A DNA stretch of 14,095 bases from JAYPUG01 sp038117265 (lineage in GTDB: Bacteria > Pseudomonadota > Alphaproteobacteria > UBA6615), in contig JAYOFO010000061.1 of assembly GCA_038117265.1 (NCBI GenBank), forward strand, positions 1-14,095. The letters are read 5' to 3'. Of this stretch, positions 1 to 6,103 are shown piece by piece. The position numbers and the translations under genes are program-made. Positions within the stretch are counted from its first letter, which is position 1; every line of letters starts with the position of its first letter. Below the pieces are notes generated by a model, which saw only the letters and a program-made list of their open reading frames with translations, was not told where the DNA came from and made no database searches.

Positions 1-773
1 CGAAGAAGCCGGTGTTCGGCTACCTCGGCATGGCCTACGCCATGGTCGCGATCGGCTTCGTCGGCTTCATCGTGTGGGCCCACCACATGTACACGGTCGG
101 CCTCGATGTCGACACGCGGGTCTACTTCACCGTCGCCACGATGGTCATCGCGGTGCCGACGGGGGTGAAGATTTTCTCCTGGATCGCCACCATGTGGGGC
201 GGGTCGGTGCGCATGGACACGCCGATGCTCTGGGCGGTCGGCTTCATCTTCCTGTTCACCGTCGGCGGCGTCACCGGCGTCGTGTTGTCGAATGCGGGCA
301 TCGACCTGGCACTGCACGACACCTATTACGTGGTCGCGCACTTCCACTATGTCCTCAGCCTCGGCGCCGTGTTCGGCATGTTTGCGGGCTTCTATTACTG
401 GTCCGGCAAGATGTGGGGCCGGCAGTACAACGAGACCCTGGGCAAGCTGCATTTCTGGGTCACCTTCATCGGGGTGAACCTCACATTCTTCCCGCAGCAC
501 TTCCTCGGCCTCGCGGGCATGCCGCGCCGTTATCCGGACTATCCCGACGCGTATGCCGGCTGGAACGAGGTTTCGTCCTGGGGTGCTTATTTGTCGGGCT
601 TCGGCGTGATCATCTTCCTCACCGTCCTGTTCCAGATGTTCACCTCCAGCCGCAAGGTCGAAGCGAACCCGTGGGGCGAGGGGGCAACCACGCTCGAGTG
701 GACGGTGCCGTCGCCGGCGCCGCACCACACCCACGAGGAACTACCCGAGATCAAGCCAGCACCGGCCCACTAG
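1..773 (+). CDS. ctaD: Cytochrome c oxidase subunit I, aa3 type (3' part; 5' end outside window)
   Basis: This is the C-terminal half of the catalytic subunit of the aa3 oxidase, which reduces O2 to water at the heme a3-CuB centre in the inner membrane and pumps protons. The reading frame is open from the window edge (first full codon at 3) to TAG at 771-773, so the true start lies upstream. Visible signatures are WAHHMY with the two adjacent CuB histidines (about 80-90), PTGVKIFSW with the Thr and Lys of the K proton channel (about 155-180), and LHDTYYVVAHFHYV with the Mg-site His-Asp and the axial histidines to heme a3 and heme a (about 315-350). Later hydrophobic segments and a polar, His- and Pro-rich tail match the family C-terminus. 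The D-channel residues and the first heme a ligand would lie in the missing part. Heme O synthase follows after 31 nt, as is usual in alphaproteobacterial cox operons. Confidence 0.98.
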   Translation, partial: KKPVFGYLGMAYAMVAIGFVGFIVWAHHMYTVGLDVDTRVYFTVATMVIAVPTGVKIFSWIATMWGGSVRMDTPMLWAVGFIFLFTVGGVTGVVLSNAGIDLALHDTYYVVAHFHYVLSLGAVFGMFAGFYYWSGKMWGRQYNETLGKLHFWVTFIGVNLTFFPQHFLGLAGMPRRYPDYPDAYAGWNEVSSWGAYLSGFGVIIFLTVLFQMFTSSRKVEANPWGEGATTLEWTVPSPAPHHTHEELPEIKPAPAH

Positions 774-804
774 GCCGGCGCAGGCGCGCGGACGGAGAGA
801 GGCC

Positions 805-1737
805 TTGGCCGACATCGGATACATGTCACGCGTCCAGCCGGGTGCGCTGCCGGTTGCCGGCGGCTCGCGCGTGTCCGATTTCATCGCCCTGCTGAAGCCG
901 CGGGTGATGACGTTGGTCGTCTTCTCCGGGGCCGTCGGCCTGTTCGTCGCGCCGGGCGATCTGCATCCGCTGCTGGCCGTGGTCGCGATCCTGTGCATCG
1001 CGGTGGGGTCCGGCGCGGCGGGCGCGGTAAACATGTGGTACGAGCGCGACATCGATGCGGTGATGACGCGCACCGCCAACCGGCCGCTGCCGGCGGGCCG
1101 CGTGCGGCCCGAGGACGCGCTGGGCTTCGCAACCGTCCTGGCGCTGCTCTCGGTGCTGCTGATGGGGCTCGCGACGAACATGGTCGCGGCCGGGCTCCTG
1201 GCGCTGGCGATCCTATTCTACGTGTTCGTCTACACCGTCTGGCTCAAGCGGCGCACGCCGCAGAATATCGTGATCGGCGGCGCCGCGGGCGCGTTCCCGC
1301 CGATGATCGGCTGGGCGGCCGTGACCGGCGATGTCAGCCTGGTGTCGCTGGCGCTGTTCGCGATCATCTTCCTTTGGACGCCGCCGCATTTCTGGGCGCT
1401 GGCGCTCTATTGCTGCAGCGATTATGCCCGCGCCGGAATTCCGATGATGCCCGTGGTCGCGGGCCGCGCGGCCACCAAGCGTCAGATGCTGGCCTACACG
1501 CTGGCGCTGGTGCCGGTGACGCTGGTGCCCTGGGCGATCGGCGGAGCGGGTGTGCTCTACGCCGCCGGTGCCGCGGCGCTGGGCGGCATCTTCGTGGTGC
1601 ATGCGTGGCGCGTCCTGCGCGAACCGGATGCCGCCGAAGACCGGCGCGCACGGGCCATGTTCCGGTTCTCGATCCTGTATCTGCTCCTGCTCTTCGCGCT
1701 GCTTCTGGCCGATGCGATGCTCGGGCTGGCGGGCTGA
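805..1737 (+). CDS. ctaB: Protoheme IX farnesyltransferase (heme O synthase)
   Basis: The enzyme transfers a farnesyl group to heme b, making heme O, the precursor of heme A for subunit I. It is a 310-residue UbiA-family polytopic membrane protein. The first polyprenyl-diphosphate/Mg motif appears as N76, E80, D84 in NMWYERDIDAVMTRT, with Glu in place of the commoner middle Asp. The second conserved block is YTVWLKRRTPQN at 143-154. WTPPHFWALAL near 191-201 is another family signature. The start is TTG at 805: GGAG at 794-797 gives a 7-nt spacing, whereas ATG at 823 has no convincing ribosome site and would shorten the protein by six residues. The gene lies between subunit I and the small CoxF-like gene. 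Heme A synthase (ctaA), needed for the next step, is not in this window. Confidence 0.95.
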   Translation: MADIGYMSRVQPGALPVAGGSRVSDFIALLKPRVMTLVVFSGAVGLFVAPGDLHPLLAVVAILCIAVGSGAAGAVNMWYERDIDAVMTRTANRPLPAGRVRPEDALGFATVLALLSVLLMGLATNMVAAGLLALAILFYVFVYTVWLKRRTPQNIVIGGAAGAFPPMIGWAAVTGDVSLVSLALFAIIFLWTPPHFWALALYCCSDYARAGIPMMPVVAGRAATKRQMLAYTLALVPVTLVPWAIGGAGVLYAAGAAALGGIFVVHAWRVLREPDAAEDRRARAMFRFSILYLLLLFALLLADAMLGLAG

Positions 1738-1744
1738 GGTGGCG

Positions 1745-1876
1745 ATGGCCAAGCGATACCTCAGCGAGCGGCACCGCGAGCAGCGCGGCAAGAACTACGC
1801 AATGCTGGCCGTCATTGTCGGCCTGATCGCGATCTTCTATCTGGTCTTCATCGCGCGCGCGGGGCTTCTGGGATGA
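1745..1876 (+). CDS. CoxF-like small single-span protein of the cox operon
   Basis: This 43-residue ORF runs from ATG at 1745 to TGA at 1874-1876. GAGGTGG at 1736-1742 overlaps the ctaB stop and serves as a strong but closely spaced ribosome site. The N-terminal 18 residues are highly charged (KRYLSERHREQRGKN), followed by one hydrophobic segment at about 20-36 and a short tail, so it is probably a single-pass inner-membrane protein with a cytoplasmic N-terminus by the positive-inside rule. Its TGA overlaps the ctaG ATG in ATGA, implying translational coupling. A small protein at this place between ctaB and ctaG is a recurring feature of alphaproteobacterial cox operons and is annotated as CoxF or a cytochrome oxidase small assembly protein. 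The assignment rests on position and architecture, because the protein is too short to show catalytic motifs. Its molecular role is unknown to me. Confidence 0.8.
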   Translation: MAKRYLSERHREQRGKNYAMLAVIVGLIAIFYLVFIARAGLLG

Positions 1877-2487
1877 GCGTGGGCGAATCCAGGACGCGTC
1901 GGCGCCGCCGCAACCGCTACGTGTTCATCGGCGTGATCGGGGCGGTGGTCGCGATGAACGCGGCGGCCTATGCGATGGTGCCGGCCTATCGGGCATTCTG
2001 TCAGAAGTTCGGCTTTGCCGGCACGCCGCTGGTCGAGGCGAGCGCGCCCGAGGCGGATGCGGTTATCGAGCGGCCGGTCACGGTCCGTTTCGACAGCAAC
2101 ATCGAACCCGCGCTCGACTGGCGCTTCAAGCCGGTGCAGCGCAAGGTCGACATGAAGGTCGGCGAGACGGGCATCGCCTTCTTCGAGGCGACCAATCGGC
2201 ACGCGAAACCCGTCACCGGCACCGCCACCTTCAACGTGACGCCGCTCAAGGCGGCACCCTATTTTGTCAAGATCGAGTGCTTCTGCTTTACCGAGCAGAC
2301 GCTGGAGCCGGGTCAGACGGCACAGATGCCGGTCACCTTCTTCGTCGATCCGGCGATCGCCGAGGATTCCAATCTCGACGACGTGACGACGATCACCCTG
2401 AGCTATACTTTCTTCCGCGATCGCGATGCGGAGGCCGACCGCAAGGCCGCCTCGTTGCCGGAACGCGGCGACACCAACGTGAACTGA
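1873..2487 (+). CDS. ctaG: Cytochrome c oxidase assembly protein CtaG/Cox11 (CuB chaperone)
   Basis: Cox11-family proteins deliver copper to the CuB site of subunit I. The 204-residue product has an Arg-rich cytoplasmic N-terminus (about 1-15), one membrane anchor (about 16-37) and a periplasmic immunoglobulin-like domain. The copper-binding CFCF motif has C136 and C138, within IECFCFTEQTLEPG, and the additional conserved Cys just after the anchor is C43 in YRAFCQKFGF. VRFDSNIEPALDWRFKP and the motif NVTPLKAAPYFVKI are also typical. Length and Cys pattern are those of a complete, functional protein. The ATG at 1873 overlaps the preceding stop by 4 nt, and upstream there is only a weak G-rich ribosome site, so translation probably depends on re-initiation after the small CoxF-like ORF. 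Confidence 0.97.
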   Translation: MSVGESRTRRRRRNRYVFIGVIGAVVAMNAAAYAMVPAYRAFCQKFGFAGTPLVEASAPEADAVIERPVTVRFDSNIEPALDWRFKPVQRKVDMKVGETGIAFFEATNRHAKPVTGTATFNVTPLKAAPYFVKIECFCFTEQTLEPGQTAQMPVTFFVDPAIAEDSNLDDVTTITLSYTFFRDRDAEADRKAASLPERGDTNVN

Positions 2488-2500
2488 CCACCCTTCGAAG

Positions 2501-2514
2501 GCCGGTCCGCCGGC
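2501..2514 (+). other. Short GC hairpin between ctaG and ctaE
   Basis: The stem is GCCGG (2501-2505) with CCGGC (2510-2514), closing a TCCG tetraloop that fits the UNCG class in RNA. It sits in the 46-nt gap between ctaG and ctaE, 19 nt before the ctaE ATG, and is preceded directly by the palindrome CTTCGAAG (2493-2500). It is followed by AAAGCAG rather than a T-run, so it is not an intrinsic terminator. A role in mRNA processing or stability ahead of subunit III is possible. The five-pair stem could also be chance in GC-rich DNA. Confidence 0.35.
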
Positions 2515-2533
2515 AAAGCAGCGAGACGAGAAC

Positions 2534-3385
2534 ATGAGCGATCACGCACACGATCACGGACACGGCAACCACCCCTATCACCTGGTCGAGCCGAGCCACT
2601 GGCCGATCGTCGGTTCCATCGGCGGTTTCCTGACCGCCGCCGGGCTCGTGATCTTCATGCACCCCAGTGTTCTCGGCACGGGCCTCGAGGGCTTCTTCGA
2701 GACGATCGGCCTGTGGACGGTCGCGCCGGGGCTGATAATCGGCATGGCGACGATGATGGGCTGGTGGCGCGACGTGATAGACGAGGCCACGTTCCAGAAG
2801 GTGCACACCAAGGTGGTGCAGCTCAGCCTGCGCTACGGCATGGCGCTCTTCATCATCTCCGAGGTGATGTTCTTCTCGGCCTGGTTCTGGGCGTTCTTCG
2901 ACGCCAGCCTGTTCCCGAAGGAGGCGGCCGGCTTCGTTTGGCCGCCCGAGGGTGTCGAGGTCTTCAACCCGTTCGACCTGCCGCTTCTCAACACGCTGAT
3001 CCTGCTGACGTCGGGCTTCACCGTGACCTGGGCCCATCACGACATCGTCAAGGGCGACATGAAGCATGCGTCGAAGATGCTGGGCTGGACCGTGTTCCTC
3101 GGCGTGCTGTTCACCGCCGCCCAGGCCTTCGAGTATGCCCACGCGCCGTTCGGGTTCCGCGAGGGCATCTATCCCTCGACCTTCTTCATGGCGACCGGCT
3201 TCCATGGCTTCCACGTCATTGTCGGCACCATTTTCCTCGCCGTGTGCTGGCTGCGCTGCGCGAAGGGCCACTTCACGGCCGACCATCATTTCGGCTTCGA
3301 GGCGGCGGCCTGGTACTGGCACTTCGTCGACGTGGTCTGGCTGTTCCTGTTCTCGTTCGTCTACGTCTGGGGCACCTTCGCCTGA
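2534..3385 (+). CDS. ctaE: Cytochrome c oxidase subunit III
   Basis: Subunit III of the aa3 oxidase is a seven-helix membrane protein without redox centres that stabilises subunit I and supports proton uptake into the D-channel. The product is 283 residues, full length for the family. HLVEPSHWPIVGSIGGF near the N-terminus, the conserved membrane Glu (E110) in SEVMFFSAWFWAFF, AFEYAHAPFGFREGIYPS, FFMATGFHGFHVIVGTIFL and the closing WYWHFVDVVWLFLF are textbook subunit III signatures. The N-terminus carries six His in the first 16 residues. The start ATG at 2534 has only a weak purine-rich leader (GAGACGAG). It follows ctaG by 46 nt, the longest gap inside the cox block, and precedes the DUF983 gene by 28 nt. 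Confidence 0.98.
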   Translation: MSDHAHDHGHGNHPYHLVEPSHWPIVGSIGGFLTAAGLVIFMHPSVLGTGLEGFFETIGLWTVAPGLIIGMATMMGWWRDVIDEATFQKVHTKVVQLSLRYGMALFIISEVMFFSAWFWAFFDASLFPKEAAGFVWPPEGVEVFNPFDLPLLNTLILLTSGFTVTWAHHDIVKGDMKHASKMLGWTVFLGVLFTAAQAFEYAHAPFGFREGIYPSTFFMATGFHGFHVIVGTIFLAVCWLRCAKGHFTADHHFGFEAAAWYWHFVDVVWLFLFSFVYVWGTFA

Positions 3386-3413
3386 GCGGAGGGCCCGATC
3401 GGACAGGATAGGC

Positions 3414-3785
3414 GTGGCCGAATACCATCCGCGGCAATCGAGCCTGAAGACCGGACTGCGTTGCGCCTGCCCGCGCTGCGGGCAGGGCAAGCTGTATGAC
3501 GGCCTGCTCAAGCCGGCCGATCGCTGCACGGCCTGCGACCTCGATTACAGCCGGCTCAACGCCGACGACGGCGCGGCATTCTTCGTGATCGTGCTGTTCA
3601 GTGCGCTGATCCTGCCGGCCGCCGCGTGGTTCCAGTTCACGTTCGAGCCGGCGATCTGGGTCCATTTCGTGATCTGGATCCCGGTGATCCTGGTCGGCGC
3701 GATCGCACTGATGCGAATCTTCAAGGCTTGGCTGATCGCGCAGCAGTTCAAGCACAACGTCGACGATGCCGACACAACCCGCTAG
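3414..3785 (+). CDS. DUF983 family zinc-ribbon membrane protein of the cox operon
   Basis: The 123-residue product belongs to the DUF983 family, whose biochemical function is not established as far as I know. An N-terminal Cys-rich segment has C17, C19, C22 and then C38, C41 (CPRCGQGKLYDG ... DRCTACDLDYS), resembling a zinc ribbon or other metal site. The signature DYSRLNADDGAAFFVI follows, then two hydrophobic helices at about 54-77 and 82-104, and a polar tail. The start chosen is GTG at 3414 with AGGA at 3405-3408. It gives a short N-terminus right before the Cys motif, and no ATG is available nearby. The gene lies between ctaE (28-nt gap) and SURF1 (12-nt gap), a placement seen in many alphaproteobacteria, so a role in oxidase maturation is a reasonable inference. 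Confidence 0.9.
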   Translation: MAEYHPRQSSLKTGLRCACPRCGQGKLYDGLLKPADRCTACDLDYSRLNADDGAAFFVIVLFSALILPAAAWFQFTFEPAIWVHFVIWIPVILVGAIALMRIFKAWLIAQQFKHNVDDADTTR

Positions 3786-3797
3786 CCGGGGGCGGTG

Positions 3798-4508
3798 ATG
3801 GACCGATTGCGTTTCCGACCCACATTCTGGGCGAGCGTCGTCGCGTTGCCGGTCTTGGGCGTGCTGGTCGCGCTCGGCACCTGGCAGGTCGAGCGCCTCG
3901 AATGGAAGAACGAGCTGATCGCCACGCGCGCGGCCCGGGTGGCCGCCGCGCCGGTGACGGTCTCCGACGTCCTGCGCGACGGTGTCGCGGCGCGCGAGTA
4001 CCGCCCGATCACGGTCGAAGGGACGCTGCGCAACGATGTCGCCATGCGGCTGATCAACCGCACGCGCGACGGTGCGCCGGGCGGCCATGTGATCGCGCCG
4101 CTGGTGCTGGCGGACGGCGGCGGCACCGTCATGGTCGACCGGGGCTGGATGCCGGTCGATGCCTTGCGCAACTTTCGCCCGGGGGCCGCGGAACCGGCCC
4201 GGATCGACGGATTCGTCCGCGATTACACGGTCCGGGGCGCGTTCGTTCCCGACAACGAGCCTGACCGCAACAACTGGTTTTTTCTCGACGAAGCGGCGAT
4301 GATGACGGCGTCGGGGCTCTCGGGTCCCGTCGGGTTCTACGTCCAGGCCGGCCCCGCGAGCGGGGCGCCGGGCACCTATCCGGCAGGTTCGGTCCCGGAC
4401 GTGAACCTGCGCAACTCGCATCTCGAATATGCGGTCACGTGGTACGGGCTGGCGCTCGTCCTGATCGTGATCTTCGTCGTCTTTCATCTGCGCCGGAGCG
4501 AAGCTTGA
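3798..4508 (+). CDS. SURF1 family cytochrome oxidase biogenesis protein
   Basis: SURF1/Shy1 proteins assist heme a insertion into subunit I. In bacteria such as Paracoccus, SURF1 homologues bind heme a. The 236-residue product has the family layout of two terminal membrane helices around a periplasmic domain: helix 1 at about 10-29 with LGTWQVERLEWKNELI at its exit, and helix 2 at about 212-230 in HLEYAVTWYGLALVLIVIF. NRTRDGAPGGHVIAPL, VDRGWMP and a late NWFFLD motif are typical internal blocks. ATG at 3798 is preferred over the adjacent in-frame GTG at 3795, with the GGGGG run at 3788-3792 as ribosome site. The final TGA overlaps the TTG start of the next gene. Confidence 0.95.
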   Translation: MDRLRFRPTFWASVVALPVLGVLVALGTWQVERLEWKNELIATRAARVAAAPVTVSDVLRDGVAAREYRPITVEGTLRNDVAMRLINRTRDGAPGGHVIAPLVLADGGGTVMVDRGWMPVDALRNFRPGAAEPARIDGFVRDYTVRGAFVPDNEPDRNNWFFLDEAAMMTASGLSGPVGFYVQAGPASGAPGTYPAGSVPDVNLRNSHLEYAVTWYGLALVLIVIFVVFHLRRSEA

Positions 4509-6034
4509 GCCACGCCAACATCCCAACGAACCAACCGGCCTACGCCGCTCTGCGGGCGCGGTTTCGCCGCGCCAGCCTGGTCCAGGACGCGCTCGGCATC
4601 CTCGACTGGGACCAGGCCACCACCATGCCCGAGGGCAGTTCCGACGGGCGCGCCGAACAGATCGCGGCGCTGAGCGTGCTGCGGCACGAACTGCTGGTCG
4701 ATCCCGCGGTTCCGGACCTGCTGGCGCAGGCCGAAGCGGAACTCGGCGCACGCGATGCGCACGACTGGGATGCGGCGAACCTGCGAATCATGCGGCGCAG
4801 CCATCTGCGTGCCGCCGCCGTGCCGGCCGATCTCGTCGAGGCGGCCGCGCGGGCCAATTCCGTGTGCGAGCTGCGTTGGCGTCGCGCACGGGCCGAGAAC
4901 GACTATGCGCATCTCGTGCCGTCCCTGTCGGAGGTCCTCGACCTGGTGCGCGAGATCGCGCAGGCGCGCTCTGCGGCGTTCGGGCTCGATCCCTACGATG
5001 CGATACTCGACGGCTTCGAGGAGGGCATCCGGGTGGCCCAGCTCGACCCGCTGTTCGGCGAGCTGGCCGACACGCTGCCGGGCCTGATCGGCGAGATCGT
5101 CGAGCGCCAGAACGTCCGCCCCGCGCCGGTCGTGCCCGACGGGCCGTTCCCGGTCGCAGCGCAACGCGCGCTGGGGGCCGAACTCATGGAAATCCTCGGC
5201 TTCGACTTCGAACGCGGCCGGCTCGATGTCAGCCACCATCCGTACTGCGGCGGCGCGACCGGCGATGTCCGGATCACCACGCGTTACAACGAGGACGATT
5301 TCACCGAATCGCTCATGGGCGTGCTGCACGAGACGGGTCACGCCCTCTACGATATGGGGCTGCCCGACGAATGGGATCATCAGCCGGTCGGCAAGGCGCT
5401 CGGCATGGCGATCCACGAGAGCCAGTCGCTTCTCGTCGAGATGCAGGTGAGCCGCTCGCGCCCGTTCCTGACGTTCGCCCTGCCGCGCATGCAGCGCGCC
5501 CTCGACGGCTCCGGGGCGGGTTGGGACGTCGAGAACCTGTACCGCCTCTACACGCGCGTGGAGCCCAGCTTCATCCGGGTGGACGCCGACGAGGCCACCT
5601 ATCCGCTGCACATCGTGCTGCGCTACCGGATGGAGCGCGCGCTGCTCTCGGGCGACCTCCCCCTGGCCGATCTGCCCGGTGCGTGGAACGAGGCGATGCG
5701 CGAGCTGCTCGGAATCGTCCCGCCCGACGACCGCCACGGGTGCCTGCAGGACGTCCATTGGCCGTCGGGCGCCTTCGGCTACTTCCCGACCTATACGCTG
5801 GGCGCCATGGCCGCAGCGCAGTTCTACCGGGCGGCGCGTCGCGACCTTCCCGACCTCGACACGGAAATCGCGGCGGGCCGGCTGGCGCCGTTGCTCGAAT
5901 GGCTGCGGACGCGCGTGCACGGCAGCGGTTCGCGGCTGCCGGCCGAGACCCTGCTGATCGAGGCGACGGGCGAGCCTCTGAACCCGGCGATCTTCCTCGA
6001 CCATCTGCGCACGCGCTACCTGGAAGCCGCGTGA
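4505..6034 (+). CDS. Carboxypeptidase M32 family metallopeptidase
   Basis: This is a cytoplasmic metallocarboxypeptidase of family M32 (Taq/Pfu carboxypeptidase type), which trims amino acids from peptide C-termini with a divalent metal. The 509-residue, mostly helical product has the metal-binding HETGH at 275-279 and the third ligand in HESQS (E305, 30 residues after the first His), the spacing expected for M32. DWDQATTMPEGSSDGRAEQIA near 35-55 and VEPSFIRVDADEATYPLHIVLRY are further family blocks. The start is TTG at 4505, with GGAG at 4495-4498 6 nt upstream. It overlaps the SURF1 stop by 4 nt (TTGA) and gives the usual short N-terminus before the first conserved helix. A longer upstream extension would run inside the SURF1 gene in another frame and is unlikely. 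It has no signal peptide. Its place behind the cox genes suggests co-transcription, without an obvious functional tie. Confidence 0.93.
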   Translation: MSHANIPTNQPAYAALRARFRRASLVQDALGILDWDQATTMPEGSSDGRAEQIAALSVLRHELLVDPAVPDLLAQAEAELGARDAHDWDAANLRIMRRSHLRAAAVPADLVEAAARANSVCELRWRRARAENDYAHLVPSLSEVLDLVREIAQARSAAFGLDPYDAILDGFEEGIRVAQLDPLFGELADTLPGLIGEIVERQNVRPAPVVPDGPFPVAAQRALGAELMEILGFDFERGRLDVSHHPYCGGATGDVRITTRYNEDDFTESLMGVLHETGHALYDMGLPDEWDHQPVGKALGMAIHESQSLLVEMQVSRSRPFLTFALPRMQRALDGSGAGWDVENLYRLYTRVEPSFIRVDADEATYPLHIVLRYRMERALLSGDLPLADLPGAWNEAMRELLGIVPPDDRHGCLQDVHWPSGAFGYFPTYTLGAMAAAQFYRAARRDLPDLDTEIAAGRLAPLLEWLRTRVHGSGSRLPAETLLIEATGEPLNPAIFLDHLRTRYLEAA

Positions 6035-6046
6035 GACGCGCGGTTC

Positions 6047-6075
6047 TTGTGTCGTCAAAAGGCGTTGGATAGGTT
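6047..6075 (+). promoter_or_regulatory. Candidate sigma70-type promoter upstream of thrC
   Basis: TTGTGT at 6047-6052 and TAGGTT at 6070-6075 are separated by 17 nt and lie in the 69-nt gap between the M32 gene and thrC, the longest non-coding gap on this strand before 11212. The boxes share only the TTG and the T-A-T core positions with consensus, so the evidence is modest. If real, transcription would begin near 6082 and the ThrC mRNA would have a short leader containing GAGGG at 6091-6095. Confidence 0.3.
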
Positions 6076-6103
6076 AGCGCGCTTTTCATCGAGGGATGCG
6101 GAC

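Noticed and set aside
4439..4504. Extended N-terminus for the M32 carboxypeptidase starting inside the SURF1 gene
   Set aside because: The added residues are Arg-rich out-of-frame SURF1 sequence. TTG at 4505 has a good ribosome site and the typical family N-terminus.
4484..6058. 524-codon open frame on the - strand opposite the M32 gene
   Set aside because: The composition is typical of an antisense shadow; the sense strand encodes a complete HETGH metallopeptidase.
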